Source: Azomonas agilis
Lineage (GTDB): Bacteria; Pseudomonadota; Gammaproteobacteria; Pseudomonadales; Pseudomonadaceae
DNA: 35,749 nucleotides
Assembly (NCBI RefSeq): GCF_007830255.1
Contig: NZ_VLKG01000017.1
Location: 1-35,749, forward strand
Direction of reading: 5' to 3'
The notes under the pieces were generated by a model that was given only the letters and a program-made list of their open reading frames with translations, was not told the origin of the DNA and did no database searches. A program made the translations under genes and the position numbers. This document shows positions 15,589 through 23,126 of this stretch, piece after piece. The first letter of the stretch is position 1. Every line of letters begins with the position of its first letter.

Positions 15589-16007
15589 TAGCTGGCCTGC
15601 CTTTGCTTGTGCTTTTTGATTGCTACTCGTGTGGCGCTATCCCGGTACAAGTAGTCCGCCTGCTCTTGAGTATTTAGGTGGCGTGAGGTGTCGTTCTGAG
15701 GTGGCGCTGCGAGCTCCTTTCGCTCAACCGCTTCACGCGGCCCCGCCTCACACATCCGCTCAATAAACAGCAGCGCTTTGATGAGGCTTCTTTTCACCAC
15801 TAAAGGCGGAGGGGGCGAATAGATGTACCTAGCGTGCGGATCAATCAGGTTAGCCTCTATCTCTAGGGCTCTGGCTCTTTGTTGTCGAGCATCTAGCTCG
15901 TCTAGGTATTTCTCAGAAAAGCGAAATGGGCCTTTCTTAGTGCCCAGTCGAATGGATCGCGCATCCGAGCGCAGCTTTTCCGCCCGCTCTTTATTGGTCT
16001 GGGTCAT
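15588..16007 (-). CDS. Hypothetical early phage protein
   Basis: 139 residues, strongly basic and helical (MTQTNKERAEKLRSDARSI; ALEIEANLIDPHARYIYS), with a Pro stretch and a Lys/Gln-rich end. ATG 16007 has GGAGG at short spacing and overlaps the preceding stop as ATGA; the ORF upstream to 16031 is not needed. No family recognised. Tight coupling on both sides suggests an early function with the recombination genes. Confidence 0.65.
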   Translation of the reverse strand: MTQTNKERAEKLRSDARSIRLGTKKGPFRFSEKYLDELDARQQRARALEIEANLIDPHARYIYSPPPPLVVKRSLIKALLFIERMCEAGPREAVERKELAAPPQNDTSRHLNTQEQADYLYRDSATRVAIKKHKQRQAS

Positions 16008-16153
16008 ACAGCCTCCAGTCGTACACGGCATACCCAGCGGCCTTTAGTACGCATGGGCTGACGTATCCAGATGATGGTTTTGCGGTGCGCTTCGGTATGG
16101 CGCTCGATCTCGGCCAAAAGCTGACCAATGCTTTTTGCGGTAAAGCTGGTCAT
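16004..16153 (-). CDS. Small ORF in early operon (49 aa)
   Basis: Encodes 49 residues beginning MTSFTAKSIGQLLAEIERH and ending with a basic strand (RTKGRWVCRVRLEAV). Both ends overlap neighbours as ATGA: the start with the stop of the membrane protein gene, the stop with the start of the next gene. Coupling of this kind and a sensible amino acid mix support it as a real gene of unknown function. Confidence 0.6.
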   Translation of the reverse strand: MTSFTAKSIGQLLAEIERHTEAHRKTIIWIRQPMRTKGRWVCRVRLEAV

Positions 16154-16695
16154 GCGGCGCGCTCCCTGTCAGTGCTGAACGGCAGCAAGGGACACATCAG
16201 AGGTTCTGGCTCAGCCGGTGGCAGAATCTGAGGGAGTGGGGTGTCTGGAGAGAGGCGATGCACTAAGTTCAGGATGGTCTGAATGCAGGGCATCAGGTGC
16301 CGCCCTTCGCGTGAGTCGATTGCGTCATACAGCGGGATGGCCCAACCCATGAGGCGTACTGACTTCACCAACCGAGCAATTTCAACCTGAGTTAAGTCCT
16401 GTTCGCTGAGCTGAGCCTGAAGCTTGTTGATGCGCTGATGTGCAGCATCTACTTCGTACTCCAGTCGGCATTTAGCGCTTTGGGCGAGTGTCGCCTGAAA
16501 CGACAACTCACCTTCAAGTCGGGTGATTTCGCGCTTGAGGCCATTGCTGTGCATCTGACGAGCTAACGCCTTGGCTTCGTCGAGGCCGCTGTAATACCCG
16601 GCATTACGGGCAAGTAGGGCCGTTACTGATAACAGCAGGAGTGCTAAGCCGCCGAATACAAAAACGGTGGGCAAAGCGAGGGTAATGGTGTCCAT
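16150..16695 (-). CDS. Membrane-anchored coiled-coil protein
   Basis: 181 residues. A single N-terminal membrane helix (about residues 8-30, LPTVFVFGGLALLLLSVTALL) is followed by a coiled coil (about 40-105, many Glu, Arg, Gln and Leu). A helical domain and a Pro-rich tail come next. GGAG precedes the ATG. No family recognised; the shape is like a small scaffold or sensor at the inner membrane. It is the head of the tightly overlapped part of the early left operon. Confidence 0.6.
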   Translation of the reverse strand: MDTITLALPTVFVFGGLALLLLSVTALLARNAGYYSGLDEAKALARQMHSNGLKREITRLEGELSFQATLAQSAKCRLEYEVDAAHQRINKLQAQLSEQDLTQVEIARLVKSVRLMGWAIPLYDAIDSREGRHLMPCIQTILNLVHRLSPDTPLPQILPPAEPEPLMCPLLPFSTDRERAA

Positions 16696-16804
16696 ACGAA
16701 TGGCTCCATGTGTCAGTACAAAATGAGGTTGGTCTTGGCCGAGACTGGATAACCTGCTCTCAGAACGGGCTATCCAGCGGGCACTCGTTGAATGCCCTCT
16801 GGCC

Positions 16805-16936
16805 CTATCGGATTTGAAATCGGGAAGGGGTAGGTTGAAGCCGGTCTTCCCCGGCTGCCCATTCAGTCTGCACCGTGGTAATAGTCAGTGCCTCTGAACT
16901 GCCAGTGTTGCGCACTTGCTGGCTTGCGTTACTCAT
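16805..16936 (-). CDS. Possible 43-aa ORF
   Basis: Open frame MSNASQQVRNTGSSEALTI and onward, 43 residues, polar, with no clear ribosome site. It lies in the 560-base gap between two early genes. It could equally be untranslated leader. Confidence 0.25.
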   Translation of the reverse strand: MSNASQQVRNTGSSEALTITTVQTEWAAGEDRLQPTPSRFQIR

Positions 16937-17046
16937 GATTGGTGGGCTATCCGCTGATCCGCATGAGTGACGGAATGAGTGGAGCTGGTTCCGTAATTGA
17001 TTACGGGAGCAAAATTGAGGAGTGGTACCCTCATTGATGAGGGGAG

Positions 17047-17198
17047 CATTGGTAGAGCGATTGCACCGGGTTGCTACACCCGCTTATTCCCCCAGCGTGT
17101 CTTTTACGTTCACGTCCTGCATTTCAGGACACAGGGCTTTTAGGGGTTTAGCTATCCCAACGCTACAGGCCGCATGGCCACGCAATCGCTCTCCAATG
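17047..17198. ncRNA. Candidate structured RNA in early-operon leader
   Basis: A long-range stem pairs CATTGG plus GAGCGATTGC (17047-17064) with GCAATCGCTC plus CCAATG (17182-17198). Inside are CGGGT/ACCCG and GTCCTG/CAGGAC hairpins. The right arm is also the loop of a competing GGCCGCAT/ATGCGGCC hairpin on the minus strand, which would allow two exclusive folds. No coding frame fits. Strand is uncertain; the surrounding operon reads leftwards. The rest of 16696-17254 shows nothing clear. Confidence 0.45.
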
Positions 17199-17254
17199 CG
17201 GCCTTGTTAGAAGCCGCACGAGGCGTTAGTCACCGGAGTAAACCACCGGAGCTA

Positions 17255-18031
17255 TCAGTCGCAGCTACTAGAACCACCGGAGCTGCTGTCAGATGACGAG
17301 CTGTCGGTTCGCCAGTTGTAGCTGCTAGGCGATTCATAGACAGGACTGACAGGGTTTAGCGAGTGAATAGGGTTTAGCAGGGGATTGTCGGTTACCGAAT
17401 CACTTTGTCGCTCAGGCTGAGCGGCTGGGCGATCTGCTGTGCTGCACTTGCCGCAGCACTGGTGCTCGGGCTGGCTAATGTCAGATGCAGAAGCGAAACC
17501 GCTTGGACGACCAATAACAGCGAATCCACCCTTGTCGGGTGCAGGATGCGGCGTATTGTCCCTAGCACCAAATCCGATACTGAACCGCTTAATCCGCTTC
17601 TGGAGTACCACCGCTAACTCGGTCATCAGCCTCTTCTGGTACTCCAAAATAAGCAGGTCTTCATATGGCAGGGCTTGTGCTATGGCTTGGAACTGCCCTT
17701 TATCCAAGAAGTGAGTTAGTTTCGCCAGTCGGTCATCTAACTGGGCCTTTTCCGCGACCACACGCTGTTGCCAGTCTGGAATGAAGGATAGGTCGCCAAG
17801 GGGGAGGTAGGCTTTCTCTGCCTGCTCTTTCGGTGACCAGCTAATGTAACCTGCGAAATGAGGCGTGTTCGGCTTGCCTCCGTCCAGATACTCGACGAGA
17901 TAGCCCTCGTCCGCGCCGTTTTCGTCGCTGGGCAACTGCCAGCCGCGAAAGTCATTGTATTGCTGTCGGCTCATTGGCTGCATGCGGACGATCTTGGTTC
18001 CAACGTAATGCTGCATAGTCTTATCAGCCAT
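17255..18031 (-). CDS. Early phage protein with Cys motif and Ser-rich tail
   Basis: 258 residues, first gene of the early left operon. The N-terminal ~65 residues (IVRMQPMSRQQYNDFRGWQL; ADEGYLVEY; HFAGYISWSPKE) match a small domain common in phage early regions, of unknown role. A helical middle follows. The C-terminal third carries HQCCGKC, a possible metal site, and ends in a Ser/Asp-rich tail. AGGAG precedes ATG 18031. Its position behind the left operator resembles that of lambda N, but no RNA-binding arginine-rich start is visible, so I do not call it an antiterminator. Confidence 0.6.
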   Translation of the reverse strand: MADKTMQHYVGTKIVRMQPMSRQQYNDFRGWQLPSDENGADEGYLVEYLDGGKPNTPHFAGYISWSPKEQAEKAYLPLGDLSFIPDWQQRVVAEKAQLDDRLAKLTHFLDKGQFQAIAQALPYEDLLILEYQKRLMTELAVVLQKRIKRFSIGFGARDNTPHPAPDKGGFAVIGRPSGFASASDISQPEHQCCGKCSTADRPAAQPERQSDSVTDNPLLNPIHSLNPVSPVYESPSSYNWRTDSSSSDSSSGGSSSCD

Positions 18032-18141
18032 GTTTCTCTCCTGTTTGGTTTCCCGATGCCCGCTGTTGCCAGTGGGCATGAGGAAATCTGGTCTTGCTGG
18101 CCTCCGTTACACGCCACGGTGGGCTGGGCGATTTTTCTCGG

Positions 18142-18156
18142 GGAGCCTTAGGCTCC
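18142..18156. other. Hairpin in the early-left leader
   Basis: GGAGCC, TTA, GGCTCC forms a 6-bp stem in the ~280-base leader between the left promoter and the first gene. There is no T-run on the minus strand, so it is not a plain terminator; an antitermination site is possible. Nothing else is seen in 18032-18310. Confidence 0.3.
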
Positions 18157-18310
18157 AACAGTCGGCCACGGTCGTTAATCTGCCGACACTCTTTTGTGCT
18201 CCGCTCCACGCTGCGCGGACGGGGTGAGGCTTCCCCTGTACTGAATTGATGGCTTCAGCTCGCTGCCTGCCAACAGAGTCTTTTGGTGGACTCGTGTTTG
18301 GCTTGAAATA

Positions 18311-18350
18311 AATTAACCGCCGGTTTGTGTTTGTGTCAATACCGGCGGTT
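18311..18350 (-). promoter_or_regulatory. Left operator (two sites) and early left promoter
   Basis: Operator sites AACCGCCGGTT (18315-18325) and TACCGGCGGTT (18340-18350) are 25 bp apart centre to centre. On the minus strand a -35 TTGACA (18339-18334), 17 bp and TTAATT (18316-18311) form a promoter reading into 18031-12763. The -10 overlaps one operator and the -35 lies between the two. The same operator sequence recurs three times beside the repressor gene at 23133-23191. Confidence 0.8.
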
Positions 18351-18485
18351 AATTTAAATTATGCAGCAAAGTTAAATGAGGTGTAGAAAGTGGCGGGAGA
18401 ATCGGAGTAGATGAGCTGGCCTGTTATTGGATAGCTCAATATCGAGATGAGGAAGTAAAGTGCCATGTGGATGGCTGGAGCTAAG

Positions 18486-18510
18486 TTTAGTGGGTATAAT
18501 AACCACTAAA
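18486..18510 (+). promoter_or_regulatory. hicAB promoter with palindromic operator
   Basis: TTTAGTGG (18486-18493) and CCACTAAA (18503-18510) form a perfect inverted repeat around TATAAT (18495-18500). This is the expected layout for autorepression by the HicB DNA-binding domain. Confidence 0.65.
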
Positions 18511-18532
18511 GCAACAAGGCAGAGGTGGTGCG

Positions 18533-18715
18533 GTGAACAGCCGAGAACTGATAAGCCGCATTGAGGCGGATGGCTGGTATTTAGTGCGTGTACGCGGCAG
18601 TCACCATCATTTCAAACACCCAAGTAAGCCGGGGCTTGTGACCATCCCACATCCCAAGAAAGATTTATTGGATAAGACAACAGCCAGCATCTTGAAGCAG
18701 GCTGGGCTCAAATAA
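18533..18715 (+). CDS. hicA: HicA mRNA interferase toxin
   Basis: A 60-residue double-stranded-RNA-binding-fold toxin that cleaves mRNA. Visible are the SRELISRIEADGWYLVRVRGSHHHFKHP core, with the catalytic His in GSHHHF, and GLVTIPHPKKDL. GTG start with AGAGG. It is followed 21 bp later by HicB, which neutralises it. Located between the left operator and the methyltransferase, it may stabilise the prophage or act in phage exclusion. Confidence 0.93.
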   Translation: MNSRELISRIEADGWYLVRVRGSHHHFKHPSKPGLVTIPHPKKDLLDKTTASILKQAGLK

Positions 18716-18736
18716 CCCTGTTTGGAGGGCCATAAC

Positions 18737-19138
18737 ATGCTGTATCCCATTGTTATTTTTAGTGGCGACGAGCAACACGCTTGGGGCGTAGAGGTTCCTG
18801 ATATTCCGGGTTGCTTCTCTGCGGGAGATGACCTAGACGATGCCTTGCTCATGGCGCGCGAAGCGATAGAAGGGCATTTAGAGCTACTTGCAGAAGCTGG
18901 GGAGGCTATCCCTAAAGCAAATACTTTAAGTCATCACGCTGCCAACCCAGAGTATGCGGGTTGCACTTGGGCTGTGGTTGAGGTGGATGTGACTCGGTAC
19001 ATGGGAAAAGCTGAGAAGCTGAACATTACGCTGCCGGGGTATTTAGTAGCGCGTATAGATGCTTATGTAAAAACTCATCCAGAGCAGAAGAGTCGGTCAG
19101 GTTTTTTAGCGGAAGCTGCGTTGCGGGCTTTGCAGTAG
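18737..19138 (+). CDS. hicB: HicB antitoxin
   Basis: A 133-residue antitoxin. The N-terminal HicB fold (YPIVIFSGDEQHAWGVEVPDIPGCFSAGD, then ALLMAREAIEGHL) binds HicA. The C-terminal ribbon-helix-helix (KLNITLPGYLVARIDAYVKTH, FLAEAALRAL) should bind the palindrome at the hicAB promoter. ATG 18737 with GGAGGG is preferred over TTG 18722. Confidence 0.92.
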   Translation: MLYPIVIFSGDEQHAWGVEVPDIPGCFSAGDDLDDALLMAREAIEGHLELLAEAGEAIPKANTLSHHAANPEYAGCTWAVVEVDVTRYMGKAEKLNITLPGYLVARIDAYVKTHPEQKSRSGFLAEAALRALQ

Positions 19139-19150
19139 GGAGAGAACTGC

Positions 19151-19369
19151 ATGATGCGGTTAGGTACCGATGTATTGCAGCACAAAGGTTACTTCAGTTC
19201 TATTGAGGTTAGCAGCGAGGATGGGTGTTTGTTCGGCAGGCTATTGTCCATCCGTGCTCTTGTCAGTTATGAAGGACGAACCCTAACTGAGTTGAGAAAG
19301 TCCTTCGAGGAAGCAGTCGATGATTATCTCGTTACTGGAGGATGCTCTAGTAGCGAAGATCGAGATTAA
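19151..19369 (+). CDS. Orphan HicB-like protein without DNA-binding tail
   Basis: 72 residues resembling the second HicB subfamily (YFSSIEVSSEDGCLFGRLLS, then LVSYEGRTLTELRKSFEEAVDDYL). Full-length relatives carry a C-terminal DNA-binding domain; this one stops right after the core. It starts 12 bp behind hicB with GGGAG, but has no HicA of its own. It may be a decayed antitoxin or one that guards against another toxin. Between it and the methyltransferase, AAGATCGAG (19356-19364) and CTCGATCTT (19417-19425) form an inverted repeat. Confidence 0.65.
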   Translation: MMRLGTDVLQHKGYFSSIEVSSEDGCLFGRLLSIRALVSYEGRTLTELRKSFEEAVDDYLVTGGCSSSEDRD

Positions 19370-19447
19370 GCTATGCGGATTAAGCCTATTCGTACCGAAG
19401 TAGAATTGCCTTCCTCCTCGATCTTTACTTTATAAGCTAGTAAGATG

Positions 19448-19462
19448 TCCTCCCTTAGAGGA
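19448..19462 (+). promoter_or_regulatory. Small hairpin masking the methyltransferase ribosome site
   Basis: TCCTC (19448-19452) can pair with GAGGA (19458-19462), which is the ribosome site for the ATG at 19470. The stem is short; it could dampen translation of the methyltransferase. Confidence 0.35.
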
Positions 19463-19469
19463 TGTGATG

Positions 19470-20495
19470 ATGATAGATGCGGTTGATCTTTTTTGTGGGG
19501 CTGGTGGGTTAACTGCTGGTCTCATTCAAGCTGGTGTTCGAGTTCATGCAGGTTACGACATTGATCAGGCCTGCCAGTATGCTTATGAGGTTAATAATCA
19601 GGCAAAATTTATTGCTCAAGATATTGAGACGTTAACTACTGAGGATGTTGCCGCTTGGTATCAGCCAGGTAATATCAGGTTGCTGGCAGGTTGTGCTCCA
19701 TGCCAGCCATTTTCTAGTTATACCCAAGGTAGGGATACCCGCCAGGATAAAAAATGGCCACTGTTGTATGCCTTTATGAGATTAATTAGAGGTATTCAGC
19801 CTGAATTAGTCACAATGGAAAATGTGCCTGATGTGACGAAGCATCAAGTATACCGTGACTTTGTTCAATCCCTTGAAGAGCTTGGGTATAGCGTTTGGGC
19901 TGATAGAGTGTCCTGTGTAGATTATGGGTTACCCCAGCAGCGTAAAAGACATGTGTTGCTTGCTTCCAAGCTAGGGCCAATTTCACTGATCCCTAAAACA
20001 CATGATACTAATCCAGTCACAGTAGAACAAGCGATAGGGCATTTACCTGCACTAGCTGCTGGAGAATGGGATAAGAACGATCCTTTACATAGAGCCGCCA
20101 AATTAACAGACTTAAATATGAAGCGGATTATTAATTCTAGGCCCGGAGGAACTTGGAGGGATTGGCCAGAAGAGTTACGCGCAAAGTGCCATAGAAAAAC
20201 TACTGGAAAAACTTATTCAAGTGTTTATGGGCGTATGCAGTGGGATGAGCCGAGTCCAACTATGACAACACTATGTTATGGTTTCGGCAATGGTCGATTT
20301 GGCCATCCAGTACAACATAGAGCAATTTCTTTAAGGGAGGCTGCTATATTTCAATCATTTCCAGCTAACTATAAATTCGCCCCTCCTGAAAAAATGAATT
20401 TTAAAGCTATTGGACGCATGATAGGAAATGCAGTTCCAGTCTTATTAGGTGATATAATAGGAAAAAGTCTATTTAAGCATATAAATAAAGTCTAA
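19470..20495 (+). CDS. DNA (cytosine-5-)-methyltransferase
   Basis: A 341-residue C5 cytosine methyltransferase. Motif I is DLFCGAGGLTAGL, motif IV GCAPCQPFSSYTQG with the catalytic Cys, motif VI TMENVP, motif VIII QQRKRHV and motif X IGNAVPV. The target recognition region is about residues 185-270. All key residues are present, so it should be active. ATG 19470 is preferred among GTG/ATG/ATG because of spacing from GAGGA. It ends 7 bp from the convergent HEPN gene. With DUF262 and HEPN proteins next to it, it is probably the protective half of a modification-based defence; a solitary phage methylase is the alternative. Confidence 0.93.
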   Translation: MIDAVDLFCGAGGLTAGLIQAGVRVHAGYDIDQACQYAYEVNNQAKFIAQDIETLTTEDVAAWYQPGNIRLLAGCAPCQPFSSYTQGRDTRQDKKWPLLYAFMRLIRGIQPELVTMENVPDVTKHQVYRDFVQSLEELGYSVWADRVSCVDYGLPQQRKRHVLLASKLGPISLIPKTHDTNPVTVEQAIGHLPALAAGEWDKNDPLHRAAKLTDLNMKRIINSRPGGTWRDWPEELRAKCHRKTTGKTYSSVYGRMQWDEPSPTMTTLCYGFGNGRFGHPVQHRAISLREAAIFQSFPANYKFAPPEKMNFKAIGRMIGNAVPVLLGDIIGKSLFKHINKV

Positions 20496-20502
20496 CTAGG
20501 CT

Positions 20503-21246
20503 TTAATTTAGTGATTTTATTTTATACATTTCTTGTCTTATGTATTTTGAAACAGACCAAATTACAAGGCGTAAATAAACGATGATCTCGTGAGCGGATT
20601 GTTCTAAAGAGTCAGAGGCAATATATTGACCGCAATCTTCAAAAGACTGTCTACCGTGAGCTAGCGCATTGCGTCTATTTTTAATTTCCTTTAGCTTTCT
20701 AGCTATTTCTCTTCCATTTTTATTTGGGTCTGGACTTTTGAATCCATATTTTTTTGCAGTTTCTCTAATTTCTGTGCAGTCAACATTTCCAGAGAATATT
20801 TTTTCTCTATTATATCCAAACTTTAAAATTGCGTGCTCAATAGGGTGCGCTTCAGTACCTATTAAATCACCTCCATTGCTCCCGAAGTCTTTAGTGGCTT
20901 TATTGAAGTACCTTAAGACAATAAATTTAAGCTCATCACTCAAGTCATTAAAATTTAATTTTTCTTCGTAAATTGCTTTATGTATTGCATCAACAGCATT
21001 GGTCATAGTGGCTTCGACCAAATTATAAAGCAGTAAATAAGTATTAGCTTTTAATGTTTTTTTTAGCTCCCTAGATATTTCATATTCAGATGTATTTTCA
21101 GTACTGTCTGTAAAAACCAATTTTGTGTTTCTATGATCGGACATTGCTGATGTGATTTCTATATATCTATGCACTTCAGCACACCTTTGCCGAAATAAGT
21201 CATAAAGCTCTGTTATTACACTGTCTGCTATAGAGTTACTCTGCAT
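20503..21246 (-). CDS. HEPN-domain protein (MAE_28990-like), putative RNase
   Basis: A 247-residue, AT-rich, all-helical protein. IKNRRNALAHGRQSFEDCG contains the HEPN signature R-N-x-x-x-H, the catalytic pair of HEPN ribonucleases. The fold resembles the MAE_28990/MAE_18760 HEPN group found beside restriction-like genes. ATG 21246 overlaps the end of the DUF262 gene by 11 bp, so the two are co-translated; the TTG at 21282 is less likely. A plausible role is an effector that cleaves RNA when unmodified or foreign DNA is sensed. The family name is from memory; the motif is seen directly. Confidence 0.7.
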   Translation of the reverse strand: MQSNSIADSVITELYDLFRQRCAEVHRYIEITSAMSDHRNTKLVFTDSTENTSEYEISRELKKTLKANTYLLLYNLVEATMTNAVDAIHKAIYEEKLNFNDLSDELKFIVLRYFNKATKDFGSNGGDLIGTEAHPIEHAILKFGYNREKIFSGNVDCTEIRETAKKYGFKSPDPNKNGREIARKLKEIKNRRNALAHGRQSFEDCGQYIASDSLEQSAHEIIVYLRLVIWSVSKYIRQEMYKIKSLN

Positions 21247-22339
21247 ACTGAATCGCTCTTCCAAAAAGGCTATCTCGTACAAAGTGAATTCTATTTATAA
21301 CTTTAGGTCTTGAGTTACTTGCATCTGATCTTATTAGATTTTTATACTCGTCAGAATTAATCCAATGCATTGATTTTGGAGATAGGTTTTCATTCTCTCT
21401 TAACGCAAGAGCAACACCGACAGATATAGATTCAAATCTAATTCTTGGAACAGAAGAGTTATTCTGGTTTTTCTTAAACCCATATTTGAAATATTTTTCA
21501 ACGAAGCGAAGCATACGCTCAAACTCAAAAAACATGTCGTTCGCATCAAATCCGTTTAAATTTTTATCTTCTAAATAGTCATCAAGAAATTCGTCAACTC
21601 GCTTTGTAAATGACTGATACCCGTCAAGATAGGCGAAGAATCTTAACGTCATTTCTTCATAATCTCTGTGGCTAACTCTAACTTCACTGATAGGGCAGAG
21701 GGATCTAAATGCTTCATTAGATGCTAAGTTTTTTATAAAATTTGTAAACTCACCATCTTTTGACCCAAGCCTCTGCTCCATATCATATAATTTTGTGCCG
21801 CCACTATTTAATCTATCAAACAGTTGTCGGCGTGAATCTTCATCAACCTCCATTAGCTCAATCATTCTCATTGTTTTTCTTTTAAAGCGTAACTGTCTTG
21901 ATAGAGGTAAATCGTTAAAAGTGAAGCCATTTAATAATTTAAGGATTTTTAGTTTTTCTAGCTCTAAGTCACTCTTTAAAAATCTAACAAGAGTTCTAAT
22001 TCGCTGTGATCCATCAATGATTTCTATTCTTCCTTCATTTTCTCCAGCTGTTACATCAGCAACATAAAGGTAAGGTATAGGAAGGTTTAAAAAAATAGAC
22101 TCAATAAACCTACTTTGCTGCTCTGGACTCCATACGAGCTCACGTTGATAGTCTGGTATAAATAACTCTGCTTTGTCGCTATCTTCTAATTTTTCAGTGA
22201 ATTTGTGGACGATTATCTCTATTGGGTATTCTCTTATATCAAAATCAGTTTCTTTTTGTTTTTCTATAATTTGAGCCTCTGCCGATACTTTTTCTTCGTC
22301 AGAAACTCTAGGGATGAGATCCATTTGTTGATGAGGCAT
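21236..22339 (-). CDS. DUF262 (GmrSD/ParB-like) protein, putative nuclease
   Basis: A 367-residue protein with a DUF262 N-terminal domain: ELFIPDYQRELVWSPEQQSRFIES, IEIIDGSQRIRTL (the DGQQR-type motif) and LFDRLNSGGTKL. DUF262 domains in GmrSD and related systems bind nucleotide and cut or nick DNA. The HNH domain (DUF1524) found in GmrSD is absent; the C-terminal half is helical. GGAGG precedes the ATG. It lies downstream of the repressor gene on the same strand, with no clear terminator in the 238 bp between, so it may be transcribed in the lysogen. Confidence 0.8.
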   Translation of the reverse strand: MPHQQMDLIPRVSDEEKVSAEAQIIEKQKETDFDIREYPIEIIVHKFTEKLEDSDKAELFIPDYQRELVWSPEQQSRFIESIFLNLPIPYLYVADVTAGENEGRIEIIDGSQRIRTLVRFLKSDLELEKLKILKLLNGFTFNDLPLSRQLRFKRKTMRMIELMEVDEDSRRQLFDRLNSGGTKLYDMEQRLGSKDGEFTNFIKNLASNEAFRSLCPISEVRVSHRDYEEMTLRFFAYLDGYQSFTKRVDEFLDDYLEDKNLNGFDANDMFFEFERMLRFVEKYFKYGFKKNQNNSSVPRIRFESISVGVALALRENENLSPKSMHWINSDEYKNLIRSDASNSRPKVINRIHFVRDSLFGRAIQYAE

Positions 22340-22577
22340 GATTGCCCTCCACTTATTTATTTGCGAAATACCTCGCGTAGTATCTTCTGCACGGATGCCT
22401 ATTGGTTCTGATTATTCGATGCTTCCTTAGCGTTGTTGATGCAGCCTTTGGGGTCTTCCAATCAGTGGTCTGAGGGTGGATGTAATCAGCAGAGAGACCA
22501 GGATAATCTGTTGGATAATATGCTTAGAGCTTCCTTGCTCTTGGTTGCTGGTGGTGGGGTCATGCCCCATAAAAGCG

Positions 22578-23120
22578 CTACTGCTGAGGATCTGTATCGG
22601 GTGCTGCATTTAGCCTGTTCCTTAGGCGGGTATTTGATCCATCGTCTATCAAGTCAGTAATGGCATTGGCTTTTGTTTGCATGATGCGATGTACCATCAT
22701 TTCCAAAAGCTCGATGTCCTCATCCGTCAGAAGACCATCTTCAGCCGCTTGAGTAATTTTCTCTAAGATTTCTCTGGATTTTGGTGACGCTAAGGACGCT
22801 GCAACAATAGAGCGCTCTCGGACATTTTGTGCCCTTGCTTCTGTTGGCATTCCTTTAGCAATAGCTGCAATTTCTTGGGCTAGTCTAGGGCTGAAGGCTT
22901 CTACAGGTTCTTTAATGAGCCTAGCAAATGCCGCTGCAAACTTAGCATTCAATGGGTTAACCGCACTGAGGTACAAAGATACCCCAGCAGGGGTAATACC
23001 TAGTGCATCTGCAATTTTTTTTTGACTTAGCTTGAGCTCATTTTTCTTTGAAAGAAAAAGAGCATTGGCAGCGACACACTCTGCCCGTAAGTCATCGGAA
23101 AGCGGCTTCTTTTTAGACAT
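22578..23120 (-). CDS. CI-like phage repressor without S24 protease domain
   Basis: A 180-residue repressor. The N-terminal helix-turn-helix is SKKNELKLSQKKIADALGIT plus PAGVSLYLSAVNPLNAKFAAAFARLI. The C-terminal half (EILEKITQAAEDGLLTDEDIELLEMMVHRI) is helical, probably for oligomerisation, with no Ser-Lys peptidase. It should bind the AACCGNCGGTT sites beside it and at 18315-18350. No ribosome site precedes the ATG, and the predicted promoter would start the mRNA at or near the ATG, as for lambda cI from pRM. Without self-cleavage, release probably needs an antirepressor. Confidence 0.85.
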   Translation of the reverse strand: MSKKKPLSDDLRAECVAANALFLSKKNELKLSQKKIADALGITPAGVSLYLSAVNPLNAKFAAAFARLIKEPVEAFSPRLAQEIAAIAKGMPTEARAQNVRERSIVAASLASPKSREILEKITQAAEDGLLTDEDIELLEMMVHRIMQTKANAITDLIDDGSNTRLRNRLNAAPDTDPQQ

Positions 23121-23126
23121 ATGCGA

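Noticed and set aside
17041-17075. GGTAGAGC resembling a tRNA D-arm
   Set aside because: The matching D-stem half and the other arms are absent; the bases pair instead in the long stem 17047-17198.
22439-22660. 73-aa plus-strand frame between DUF262 and the repressor
   Set aside because: No ribosome site and it overlaps the repressor gene on the opposite strand; composition is plausible but unsupported.
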